This document shows, piece by piece, positions 17,601 through 26,627 of a stretch of DNA of 64,000 bases. Each line of letters begins with the position of its first letter. The first letter of the stretch is position 1. A model generated the notes under the pieces. It made no database searches. It was not told the origin of the DNA and saw only the letters and a list, made by a program, of their open reading frames with translations. This stretch comes from a virus. The stretch is from IMG/VR virus record IMGVR_UViG_3300022920_000002, positions 36,898 through 100,897 of that record. The stretch is one strand, 5' to 3'. The position numbers were made by a program, and so were the translations under genes.

Positions 17601-20600
17601 ATCCATTTGTATTAGCATTTGTTATAGAATCTCTATTGTTTACATCTAAGAAAACAGCAGAGTTTGCATTAGGAATTAAAATACCTGATTGTAATCTTCT
17701 ATAACCTTTAATATTTGATTTGACATAAAAGTAATCAGCACCATCTTCAATAATAGCCGTAAAATCAATAGGACTATTATTAACACATTCCGTAATTGCT
17801 TTAGCAATATCAGCAAAGTTACCTTGAGATGAGAACGAAGTGCTCTCGTATGTACCTGATGGTAAAACTGGCGAAGCAAAGAATGTTGAATTATCTAATT
17901 TAACGCTTGTTTGAATTTCAGACACTTTAGCGATTGTACTTGAAGTTAAAGGAACCGTAGCTTCAAAAGATATTTCTAAATCTGAAAGAGTTGCATACTT
18001 ATCTGTAATATAAATAGTTTTATCTATATCAGATCTTTCTATTTTAATACCAGCACTATTACCGTCTGGGTATAAGTTTTGAATAGTATCAAATGTATCT
18101 GAAAGAGTTGTTCCCGTAGCTATTACGTGTTCAATTGGAGTACCTCCTTGTATATTTAGCTTTAACTTCCAGCCTTCACCTGCAATATGTCTTAAGAATT
18201 TAATAGAATATGCAGATTCTTTAGAATCAAAAATTACAAATCTATCATTAGATTGTGGAATTCCAGTTACCTGTACTTTATTAAAATCAAAACCTGCTGA
18301 ATCTTCTTTAATAACATCTATAGAGTTACCATTAGCAGCTAGTTTTATTTCAGAAGAAATACTATTATCACTATCTTCTACAATTACATTTAAACTGCTA
18401 GTCTCATAAGCAGCCCTAGATGATATTTTATAGAATGTATCACTTACCGCAACATAACCTAAAGTTGGAGTTCCGGAAATATGTTTGAATGAAGGTATTG
18501 CAGATTCTGGAGAGTCATTAATATCAGAGCTTAAAGTCTTAAATATAATGTTTCCATTTTCTGCTGTAGATATACTACCACTTCCTGAATCAATATCGTT
18601 TACATAAAGTCCAAAATATCTATTAATAGAATAATCAGAAGCGCTGTTATCATCAAATAAGAATTCTAAATTAATAAGATTTGCACATGCTAAGTTGTTT
18701 CTTTGAAAGCCATCACTAATAATTTGATTACTAGCAATTAATGGACTATCATTTCTTACAAAATCTTGATATAAAAATTCAGGCTTTGATGCAAATCCGC
18801 CTTTAACTAAATCAATACCTCTGAAATTTGATTTCTCACCTTTAGCAAAATTAAATTGTATTGGCGATTTAGGGAATGCTTCTGCATTAACGTGATTTCT
18901 AATATATTTACCTAAAGAAGATTCTGAAGTTAAATCAAATGTCTTAACAATCTCAGAGTGTTTAAGTATATCTTGTATGTTTTCTAAATTAGATCTATCG
19001 TCAAAATCTAATTCTCCAACTGGATCGTTAACTCTAAATACTACAAATTTCTTAGGAACTTCTTTATCCAACCAGATTGGAGCTAACATTCTAAAATCTT
19101 CATCATGAATTTTAGAGTAATTATATGTAGTACCATAATGATACACTTCTTCTATTTGCTTATTGAAACTATCTTGAACTGAATAGTCAGAATAATCTGA
19201 TCTCGTAGCAAACATTATATCTCCTGGCGTGTAGTTAGACTTATAGAATCTCTGTAAATCATAAGACCATTTACCTGTAGCATTAAGTTCCCATTTTTTA
19301 TATTCAATAGATGCTAATTCTTTTGTAGCATCAATTGATTCAATAAAGATCTTATTAGAACTATTAGCAACTAATTTTGCATTAGTAGATAATTTAGGGT
19401 TTGTTCTTAACAATGGTTTAGAAACGTTATCCAACGTGTAGTTTGTTTCTAAATCAAAATTAGGTAAATTTCTATTTGTAATTATTGCATTATCAAGCGT
19501 TGGAAATGTATAAGATAGCCATGTTCCAGTTTCTGAATCACACAAATAACAAATGCTTCCATTTGCACTACTTTCTACAATATCTTGTTGATATAATACC
19601 GTTGAGTTACTACCAAATCCTAAATCAACCGGGTTGATAGATATTGGTTTTAAGTCAACATCTAAATTTTGTTGATATGTTCCTATTTCAACTTCTAACT
19701 TGTCAATTGCATCTTCAATGTTAGTTGCTATAATTCTATTAATATAGGTATAACAATTACCATCTACTTTAATTTGCGCACGTTCTCCTAAGTTTAAAAC
19801 ATCTGAAGTTCTAAGAGTTTTAATGAAATCTAAAATATAAGAAACATCATCTCCGGATTCTGATGCAAAATGTAAACCATCTATTACATATAATGGGAAA
19901 TAAGGCTGGGTTCCAGTAGTTAATCCCGGATCTAATTGAGCTTCACATCCATAAAAAACATAATACATCGATTTAGAAGAATCGCTTTCTAGCCCAATCG
20001 TAGTATCATTTGGTGGTCCTATAATAGGCAAATCTAAAAGAGGCCTTACGTAATCGGCGTTTGGCAAACCAATGCCGTCACCACAACCTCCTAATATAGA
20101 GCCTACGTTTGCAATTTCCAATACATTGTCTGAATCAAAACCGTACCACCTGGTCGATCCTGCATATCCAGTTGCATTATCATTATCCCATACTACGAAA
20201 CCTCCTGTGGTAGCGTCTAATATCACTGAACTAGGCTGTAATAGTGTATAATCTAGAACAGTAGCTCCTCCTTGTGTAGCAAAGACTCTAACTTGTTTTT
20301 GGGCTAATTGTAATAATGTATAATCAGGTGATGTTCCATTAGGATCTGGTATACCATTACCATCTAATCTTGGAGATCTATACCATATAATTATGTCATC
20401 AAATAATGTATTAACATCTGCCCATGTTTGGTAAGTTCCGAATACATTACATACCGACCCAATATCTGTTGGATCTGGCGTAAACCATTTTACAGAAAGC
20501 CATTTAGTATCATATACTGTTGCAGGAACACATTCAAATAAATTTGGATCAGGTGCACCAGACACTCCATTTGCTAGCCAAATGCCGGCGTCGACAATAT

Positions 20601-22839
20601 AGTATTGTAATGGACTTTGTTGTAACGCAGTATCTGTATATGAACCGCTCGGTGCTAATTGTTCTGATGGCGCAGTAGATCCTGAATAAGAATTTGCTAC
20701 AGCTTCACTTGAAAACAATTGACCATTTGCCGCAACAACGTCTGATAGTGTAGTGTTAAAACCACCACTATTAAGTTCTCCAATATTTTGCCAAACCTCA
20801 ACTTCAACCACAGACGACTCATTATCACATAATGGACCATAGTTTTCTTCATAAGATACTAGTATTGGCCATGCGCTACCAGTCGTAACATTACAGTTTA
20901 CAATTTCTTCAAGAGTTGCCCCAGAAGATATCTTTATAGCTCTTACTGTGTTGTTTGCAGTTTCTTCAGCAGAAAGCCATGGCGATCCTGCACTAAAAAA
21001 ATTAACAGGTACTGTTAGAGCTTGATCTTGGTATAGTTGATAACCCGGTCCTATTGGTAAATCCGATAAGAACGTTGAAAAAGCAGCTAAATTTGTATTA
21101 GCACTAGTATCATACCAGTATTCTAATGGACCTCTAGTTAAATTACAAACAGTAGTGCTTGAGTTTCCAAAATTAGAAACCAATACTTTTCTAGAAGCAG
21201 CTGCAGATGATTCAAAAGTAAATGTTATATTTTCACTAGCATCATATCCTCCGTAAAAATCTACTACTTTAAGAGTTACACTAATACTATTAGAGACTGC
21301 CGTTGCTGTCACCGAAAGTATTCCGGTAAATGTGTTATATGCTGCATTAATTGGACCCGATTGACTCTCGATTGAGACTGTTACATCATGATTTTCAGCA
21401 TCATTTGTTGTAATTGCAGCACTCTCCCATTCCATACCAACTGCCATTGATATTGTACTAGGAGGTGATATTGTAAACGTAGGAGCAGCATTACTAGGAG
21501 TTAGTACCTGTATTTGTATTTGACCTATATCAGTTAAACCATACTCATCCGTTGCTCTAAAATAAAATACTTCAGTTTGTGATGAATCATTTGGGGTAAG
21601 ATCTACACTTGTTGTATACGTAAAACCCTCTGTAATATTTGGAGTTGGAGCAATAGCTCCCGCTTGTAAGTTTTGGTTTATCTGAGCAAGTGTTATTACA
21701 TTACTTCCGTTCTGGTCATCAACCCAATCGTATGTTACAGTTGGAGTATTCTCATCAGTTGCCGTTCTTTGAAATGATGTTGTATTACCATTTTGCCCCT
21801 GTAATGAAACACTAACAGGATTTGCACTTGGTGCTACGTTAGCAGGATCATTAACTGTAATTTCTACTTCCGCAGCGAACAGTTGTTCTTGCCCGTTTGA
21901 ATCTTCCGCTTTATAGAAAAAAGCATCTGTGTTTCCACCTGCAAATGAATTATTTGGGTAATATCTAATTTTTAAGGGATCTGCGCCCGTAATTGTAGTA
22001 GGGGTTGTTGTAATATCAACTCCCTGTAATGTTTTAAGCGTTCCATTCGCAGGAAGCGCTGTTATGTTTATTGTATAACTTTCTGATTCAGGCTCTGTAA
22101 CATGCTGTGAAAAATCTATTTCCTTAAATGAACTGCCATCTCCGGCATTCACCATATTAGTAATTACATTATTACTGACCGGTGGTAGATTAACACTACT
22201 ATCAGTAATAGTAACTGTTACAGTACTGTTTCCAGTGTTTGTCACACCGTTAACATCAGCAGCATCTAATACTAATTCAAGAATTTCATCACCTTCATTA
22301 AAAGAAATGTCTTCTGCAATACTAAAACTTTGAGACCAATTACCCGAAGAAAAAGTTCCGGAAGCTACCCAATTGGCTGGGACCACTAAATCGTTGGCAT
22401 CTATTGTAGTATTAGCACCAAGAGTCCAGCCTATACTATCAAGTGTTCCTCCTGATGGGTCTGCATTTACTACAAAATTTACTGTAGTTCCCTCATTTGT
22501 TGATGAAATATTACCGGCAGTTTCTAAAACATAAATAGGATCTGGGGGAAGTGTCGTAGTCGTAGTTACAGGCGATTGGACGACACCTACATCACTAATC
22601 TGTACTACATAGCCAACAGTATTTATAGAGTACCACCAGTAATCATCACCTCCAACTACTTCGTTACCCGTAGTTAAGCCTGCATCTGTAAATAATACGT
22701 CGCCAGCTTCTAGATCTGTGCTACTTCCTTGTGCCGCCTCGTCAAAGTGATATGTTATAGTATTTACACTTCCAGGTCCGTTTGTCCAAGCACCCGCTTC
22801 TGTTGTGTACCCACTATTATGAAATATAATTTGTGCCAT
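14632..22839 (-). CDS. Giant virion protein, tandem beta-sandwich adhesin
   Basis: At 2735 aa the largest gene in the window. After an N-terminal domain and the linker TTTTTLPP (92-99) comes a Calx-beta-like domain (about 110-210; NEGTTVNFVV, NEGDEILELVL, STVTVTITD), then cadherin/Big-like repeats to about 560 (YPNNSFAG..DAFFYKAEDSNG; YFRATDEYGLTD). The next 500 residues are beta-rich with scattered cysteines. The C-terminal 1400 residues look like a conserved virion core. It probably forms a long tail or baseplate appendage. The 5' end carries GATATATAATA and TATAAATA elements. No frameshift is visible across 8.2 kb. Receptor binding is inferred. Confidence 0.7.
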   Translation of the reverse strand: MAQIIFHNSGYTTEAGAWTNGPGSVNTITYHFDEAAQGSSTDLEAGDVLFTDAGLTTGNEVVGGDDYWWYSINTVGYVVQISDVGVVQSPVTTTTTLPPDPIYVLETAGNISSTNEGTTVNFVVNADPSGGTLDSIGWTLGANTTIDANDLVVPANWVASGTFSSGNWSQSFSIAEDISFNEGDEILELVLDAADVNGVTNTGNSTVTVTITDSSVNLPPVSNNVITNMVNAGDGSSFKEIDFSQHVTEPESESYTINITALPANGTLKTLQGVDITTTPTTITGADPLKIRYYPNNSFAGGNTDAFFYKAEDSNGQEQLFAAEVEITVNDPANVAPSANPVSVSLQGQNGNTTSFQRTATDENTPTVTYDWVDDQNGSNVITLAQINQNLQAGAIAPTPNITEGFTYTTSVDLTPNDSSQTEVFYFRATDEYGLTDIGQIQIQVLTPSNAAPTFTISPPSTISMAVGMEWESAAITTNDAENHDVTVSIESQSGPINAAYNTFTGILSVTATAVSNSISVTLKVVDFYGGYDASENITFTFESSAAASRKVLVSNFGNSSTTVCNLTRGPLEYWYDTSANTNLAAFSTFLSDLPIGPGYQLYQDQALTVPVNFFSAGSPWLSAEETANNTVRAIKISSGATLEEIVNCNVTTGSAWPILVSYEENYGPLCDNESSVVEVEVWQNIGELNSGGFNTTLSDVVAANGQLFSSEAVANSYSGSTAPSEQLAPSGSYTDTALQQSPLQYYIVDAGIWLANGVSGAPDPNLFECVPATVYDTKWLSVKWFTPDPTDIGSVCNVFGTYQTWADVNTLFDDIIIWYRSPRLDGNGIPDPNGTSPDYTLLQLAQKQVRVFATQGGATVLDYTLLQPSSVILDATTGGFVVWDNDNATGYAGSTRWYGFDSDNVLEIANVGSILGGCGDGIGLPNADYVRPLLDLPIIGPPNDTTIGLESDSSKSMYYVFYGCEAQLDPGLTTGTQPYFPLYVIDGLHFASESGDDVSYILDFIKTLRTSDVLNLGERAQIKVDGNCYTYINRIIATNIEDAIDKLEVEIGTYQQNLDVDLKPISINPVDLGFGSNSTVLYQQDIVESSANGSICYLCDSETGTWLSYTFPTLDNAIITNRNLPNFDLETNYTLDNVSKPLLRTNPKLSTNAKLVANSSNKIFIESIDATKELASIEYKKWELNATGKWSYDLQRFYKSNYTPGDIMFATRSDYSDYSVQDSFNKQIEEVYHYGTTYNYSKIHDEDFRMLAPIWLDKEVPKKFVVFRVNDPVGELDFDDRSNLENIQDILKHSEIVKTFDLTSESSLGKYIRNHVNAEAFPKSPIQFNFAKGEKSNFRGIDLVKGGFASKPEFLYQDFVRNDSPLIASNQIISDGFQRNNLACANLINLEFLFDDNSASDYSINRYFGLYVNDIDSGSGSISTAENGNIIFKTLSSDINDSPESAIPSFKHISGTPTLGYVAVSDTFYKISSRAAYETSSLNVIVEDSDNSISSEIKLAANGNSIDVIKEDSAGFDFNKVQVTGIPQSNDRFVIFDSKESAYSIKFLRHIAGEGWKLKLNIQGGTPIEHVIATGTTLSDTFDTIQNLYPDGNSAGIKIERSDIDKTIYITDKYATLSDLEISFEATVPLTSSTIAKVSEIQTSVKLDNSTFFASPVLPSGTYESTSFSSQGNFADIAKAITECVNNSPIDFTAIIEDGADYFYVKSNIKGYRRLQSGILIPNANSAVFLDVNNRDSITNANTNGLLNLSDVIFNVNQVYYMNGGNSAGKSILVTKDSVADINVGDLIATNSDNVYNKVIDIVEDIERADTIYNKIILEDINTLASGEQNVYADNVARIGLFSAYDIHDMDFDFYDISNSDLKELEFETPANINYEPQQSTTNTLTVFDSEFEDEPVNYFTGIGGILPEEGLDSYNESKLWSEYDRLQENNLKQFAVRSRVTPNINKWVLKDGTTVREEGYHLNSNEAFGRTNFSPDFDAEGRDRLGMTHEWFYLDNVPKYLKYDQLNDTFSYVNFLEGFELNASHFKSTSYNYFDRFMVTEGFEKTDSNGIKSFIKTNLQKKYTNVSGGNDASFGSTLFKGIKVSFKNRKEFENITTNDFVKSSEFNGYKFSTLVMVRGGQATNDIEYEVIQNKEFEFVVFLITISMDDLWIDGALNRKLLYEMNHSFVWNHETENFSYSDVAISGALNLNDINFTDPTAADYLIASGIDHVDGGLPQFLDQINPDENEVFGNIYVTVQDSSGPVTFKLKIASIDDQAQLTLTSAPVDLNGNPVNVSNIAGYLQTSATYVYKGGGKNAFTSILGSLSVSAVSDLLKNNDGSIKYTTVEIDGAINSNRFEIQFESGVEVIKQSMLVTVSDEEKPKTFKLKQGTIGYELSVSDTYYPFLVRHNGDYTISTNPIVTFTDTYTHFKTNTLQSTANPTEILFEESMYKHSLTNAKEVELARDYYKKYNRCGTSFNLGYIQDRNIHDNGWGIIKNHFYRKVNETNAAAVTKLSESTDKLPLYPLIGEVTIDKKDINVFKSSWDKNYYTRSLSGGLFEQVPGTFETKEERSYLGSTIMKIKDSYNITNFTSYATKTQEQQDRILANGDEKYDVVSFENKDYIYMDFYITSTLKKLLSSDGVLNSINKFVTAVNSAGDKTTTKDDALLYVENNLLNTFNLDQIKLYTSRRKGQFSEILSTDSIDNLDDGAFSNDINFTFKSHEQQPLNFRLIYNKRLGYSYEVRPMVKIKS
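14685..14695 (-). promoter_or_regulatory. Candidate late promoter element GATATATAATA inside the giant gene
   Basis: Exact minus-strand copy inside the 3' end of the 2735-aa gene, 59 bp upstream of the 14625 start, where it could give separate expression of the Hint-containing fibre. It also encodes part of the protein, so chance occurrence is more likely here than at the intergenic copies. Confidence 0.35.
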
Positions 22840-22851
22840 TCAGTTTTATCT

Positions 22852-22885
22852 TATTTATAGAGATCTTTCGTCTCTATTATATATC
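22852..22885 (-). promoter_or_regulatory. Late promoter candidates and hairpin before the giant gene
   Basis: On the minus strand the gap reads GATATATAATA (22875-22885), then a 6-bp hairpin TAGAGA-CGAAAGA-TCTCTA, then TATAAATA (22852-22859), an exact T4 late -10 consensus, 12 bp before the ATG at 22839. The first element has more suitable spacing. The hairpin lacks a U-run, so it may be an mRNA 5' structure rather than a terminator. Confidence 0.45.
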
Positions 22886-22915
22886 AAGATTATTATCTAA
22901 CTAAATGAAGGATAG

Positions 22916-25900
22916 CTATTGTACTATGTTTCTACCGTTGGACTGAGTATACCATACTTGTCCAGTTACCGGTAGCGATCTAGTCAATCTAGCAGCTTTA
23001 ATAGAATTTAAGTTTTTACCTTTAGGGCTGTATTTAGCAAACACTTCTAAGTCAAATGAAAACTGTTCATCATACTTGTCGAAAATATCTAAGCCAATCT
23101 TTTTAGTATATGTTAAGTTACTATAAGCTAATCTAGCAAATCCTCCAATTCTACCAGTATCTAAATCTTCATTATTTCCAAAGTAATCTGTCATTCTATA
23201 TTGGAAAACAATGTCTATTGAAACTGCGTTAGATTCATTATCTTTTTTAGGGTTAATTGATTTTTTACTTCTTCTAGTATCACCACCAACTTTTAAAGTA
23301 TTAACATTAATTGGAGACATGAATAGAAATGCACCACAAGATCTACCACCTAATAAATATTGGTCACTTTCTTCAAATGACATTTTAATAGGTCTTCCTA
23401 GCGGATCGTTTGGCGTAATAGCACTTAAACCTCTACCATTATGGTATGCTGTTTGTTGTTTTGATTTCTTAACATCTAATAAAGAATTGTAACCAAAGAA
23501 ACTAAATAAAGTTGCTCCTGTAGCAATACTTGCAGTTTTTGGCATAGAAACAACCATGGCCTTACGTGCATTATCTACATTAAAAGAACCTGCATCATTA
23601 GCATCTTCCCATAAATTCTCTATAACAGGATGATCTTTATGCATATACAAACCTCTATTGTATTGGTATAAACCTATATCTCCTATGCTTGTTCTACTAG
23701 CTTTTGTTTCGTCCCATATTTCAGATGAGCCATAAACAGTTGATCCAGCACCGGCTTCAAAATCACCAGCCCAAATAAAATCGTTTACACCATTAGTAAC
23801 TGTTAATGTAGTACCTGAATTGTAACTCATTTCATGTTCGTAATCTGTAATATCGTCACCGCTAGCAGTTTCAACTGGTTCAATAACATAATGTGGATTT
23901 TGATTAGCAACATCCATAAATCTACTATAAACAAATTGACCTCTTCTCTGTGCTGATTGATATGGAGCATCTCCAGATTCTTCAACATTCGATGTATCTA
24001 CATTTTGATATAAAATAGGTGATAAATCATATTTACCTTCTGTTAAGTAATACGTATCATTTTCTACTTTTCTATCTTTAGCATCTGCATTATTATCATT
24101 CGTTTCAATACCGAAGCCGTTTGTAGACTCGGTTGAATTAGAATCAGAAGATCTATATGCAGCTTTTTCTCTATCTCCAACAAGTCTAGTAATTAATTCT
24201 AATTTAGTTGCTTTACTATTTTCTAGTTGTAACTTAAATGTTTTGTTTACAATAGCTCCTTTTCTAATAGTTAAATCAGCAACCTCATCTCTATAATATC
24301 CTCCAAACAATTGGACTGTTTGATTATTACTTACGTTTGTAACTGTACCATCTTCTGAAACAAGCTTAACAATAAGTTCTCCAACTTCAGCTTCAACACT
24401 ACCTTTAAGAGCTGCAATCTGAGCTTCGAGTTCCGCAATCTTGTCATATACAGAAATTGGCTTTTGTTCTGGGGATAAGAATCCAGATGCAATATTAGTT
24501 GCAATGTGAGCATAATAACTTTCGTTAGCTGTAAAAGAATCTCCAACGTGAGTGTAAATACCTTGAGCATTTAATTCTTCCGTCATTCTTACTCTAGCTA
24601 ATTCAGCTAGGTTAGCTTCAACTGTTGCAGCAATATCTGTTGTGTCTATTTCTGCTTCTGGGAATCCAACCGTCATAGGCTCTGACCAATCAGACATAAT
24701 AGGGTTTTGAGGATAACCTGCTTCTGAAATAGATTTAACTCTAATTTCTACAGTTTCACCCTGACTAATTGGAATATCTAATTGATTAAAGTTAATCTCT
24801 TGACCATCTTCAACTTTAGGGTTTTGCCATGTAAATTTAGTAGCAACGCTTCCGTCGGCTGCAACTGTTTTTAATCTAGGTCTTACTTTAGTTTTATATT
24901 CGTTCCAATTTGAAAATACCGCTGTCTTTTCTCTAGCGCCATCTTTAAATTTAAGTTGAGAAGCTTCACCTGATTTACCAGATGTAGATAAGTATCTATA
25001 TGATACGATAAATTGTACAACTTCTTGATCGGCAGTATCTGCAACCTGTTTAGCTGTAGGAGTAGCCCAAAAACCTCTAATTCTATATTTAGCTTTTATG
25101 TTCTTAACATTAGAACTAGAAGAAATACTTTGAATCTGATTTACTACTGAATTAAAAAGTTTTGCTTCAGAAGTTCTTTCTTGAATTAATGAAGATAATT
25201 CAGATCTATCTTTATCTCTCTGCACTTTAGATTCGTACTTCTTAGTAGAAATCTCTTCACGCTTTTTAGAAATTGTAGAATCTAATTTCTTAACCGCCTC
25301 ATCAACTGTAATTTTATCAGCTGATAATTTAGAAATTTTATCTTTAGAATCATTAGCAGTTAAATGCTTATTAATAGCTACTACTTTAAAGTTCTCACCA
25401 TCTAATACTGGAGCATCAGGTGTAACACCGCTTGCTGCAGGAGGAATTGAATCCACTTTAAGAGCTTCAATCATTCTACTGAAATCTGCTACGTTATCTT
25501 TATAGTACTCAGCTAGGGTGATTTGAACACCATCATCTTGAGTAATTAATAATTCGTTTGTGTAATAACCAACACCAGGTGACCAGTTCTCAGCTAATAG
25601 CTTTGATTCTGGATCTATTGCTTTCATAAACATTAAGACTCTCTCGTTGAATCCACATGGTACCTCAATCTTTAAGTTATTATCTTCGCTCTTATAGATA
25701 CCAACTATGCCTACTCCGTTTACTCCAATTTTAATTGGCTCATAGCCCTCAATCAATCTAAGCTCAACCTGTCTAGCTGAAGAATCCAGCTTGTCAATTA
25801 CATATCTTGTATTTCTAGATCCACCATTAACCATTAATTCATCTCCAACGGTTAGTAATTCAGTCTGATCTAAATCTTTAGTTTTATCAGAATATGTTAA

Positions 25901-26626
25901 TTTATCTAATGTATATAATTTAATAGCTTGTTTTGTAGTAACTCCATCAACTAAAACTTCTCTTTGAGAATTTGAAATTGATATAACATCAAACTTACCA
26001 GTGTATTGACCAGTTCTATATGGCATATCTCTTAACTCTTCGTCAACGATATATGCAATATTATTATTAACAACATCATTAAGTACTGTTAAGTAATTTA
26101 AGTTCTCTTGGTTTCTATAATTGTCATTAAAGAAGTTAACCGCAACATCATTCGTTGAATCAAATATAATTCTTTTAACTAAAACTCTTTCAGTATCATT
26201 TGGAACTTGTCCACTAACATCAAACGCAGTTTTAAGCATTGGATTTAAGAAATCTTCTGCAAAATAGTTTGGAGATGTTGTAAATAGTACAGGTTTAGAA
26301 ACTGCTGTAAGGTCGTTTGCTGGAGTTTTAAGAGAAGATGTAATAATATTTTGATAAGTTCCATCTGGTAACTTAATCTTAGTTGTACCTTTACCTAATC
26401 CTGTCAGAGCTTTAAGATTAGTATCTAATCTTTGCAACTCTTTTTGCATAAATCCAAATCCGGGAATAGACACTATTTTAGTGCCCTCGTCAGTAAGTAT
26501 TTCTAATGGAATACTTTTTTGCTCGGTTGTAACTGCTTCGTTAATTCTTTCAAAAGTTTTTAACGAGTTAGTATTAAGCTCTAAGAGCTTTTTTAAAGAG
26601 TTAGAAATAGAGTTGTTTGTGTTCAT
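22916..26626 (-). CDS. Large structural protein with coiled coil and FN3-like segment (1236 aa)
   Basis: 1236 aa, not recognised as a whole. The N-terminal 100 residues include helices and a conserved-looking IPGFGFMQKELQRLDTN. A charged coiled coil is predicted near 430-530 (SKLSADKITVDEAVKKLD and following). Residues about 540-680 resemble a fibronectin-type domain (YRLS..SGEAS, RVKSISEAGYPQNP, SDWSEP). A second helix near 745-765 precedes a beta-rich C-terminal half. The 1-nt gap to the 646-aa gene and common strand suggest joint production with it. Likely a tail-fibre or baseplate appendage component; no enzyme motif seen. Confidence 0.65.
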   Translation of the reverse strand: MNTNNSISNSLKKLLELNTNSLKTFERINEAVTTEQKSIPLEILTDEGTKIVSIPGFGFMQKELQRLDTNLKALTGLGKGTTKIKLPDGTYQNIITSSLKTPANDLTAVSKPVLFTTSPNYFAEDFLNPMLKTAFDVSGQVPNDTERVLVKRIIFDSTNDVAVNFFNDNYRNQENLNYLTVLNDVVNNNIAYIVDEELRDMPYRTGQYTGKFDVISISNSQREVLVDGVTTKQAIKLYTLDKLTYSDKTKDLDQTELLTVGDELMVNGGSRNTRYVIDKLDSSARQVELRLIEGYEPIKIGVNGVGIVGIYKSEDNNLKIEVPCGFNERVLMFMKAIDPESKLLAENWSPGVGYYTNELLITQDDGVQITLAEYYKDNVADFSRMIEALKVDSIPPAASGVTPDAPVLDGENFKVVAINKHLTANDSKDKISKLSADKITVDEAVKKLDSTISKKREEISTKKYESKVQRDKDRSELSSLIQERTSEAKLFNSVVNQIQSISSSSNVKNIKAKYRIRGFWATPTAKQVADTADQEVVQFIVSYRYLSTSGKSGEASQLKFKDGAREKTAVFSNWNEYKTKVRPRLKTVAADGSVATKFTWQNPKVEDGQEINFNQLDIPISQGETVEIRVKSISEAGYPQNPIMSDWSEPMTVGFPEAEIDTTDIAATVEANLAELARVRMTEELNAQGIYTHVGDSFTANESYYAHIATNIASGFLSPEQKPISVYDKIAELEAQIAALKGSVEAEVGELIVKLVSEDGTVTNVSNNQTVQLFGGYYRDEVADLTIRKGAIVNKTFKLQLENSKATKLELITRLVGDREKAAYRSSDSNSTESTNGFGIETNDNNADAKDRKVENDTYYLTEGKYDLSPILYQNVDTSNVEESGDAPYQSAQRRGQFVYSRFMDVANQNPHYVIEPVETASGDDITDYEHEMSYNSGTTLTVTNGVNDFIWAGDFEAGAGSTVYGSSEIWDETKASRTSIGDIGLYQYNRGLYMHKDHPVIENLWEDANDAGSFNVDNARKAMVVSMPKTASIATGATLFSFFGYNSLLDVKKSKQQTAYHNGRGLSAITPNDPLGRPIKMSFEESDQYLLGGRSCGAFLFMSPINVNTLKVGGDTRRSKKSINPKKDNESNAVSIDIVFQYRMTDYFGNNEDLDTGRIGGFARLAYSNLTYTKKIGLDIFDKYDEQFSFDLEVFAKYSPKGKNLNSIKAARLTRSLPVTGQVWYTQSNGRNIVQ

Positions 26627-26627
26627 A

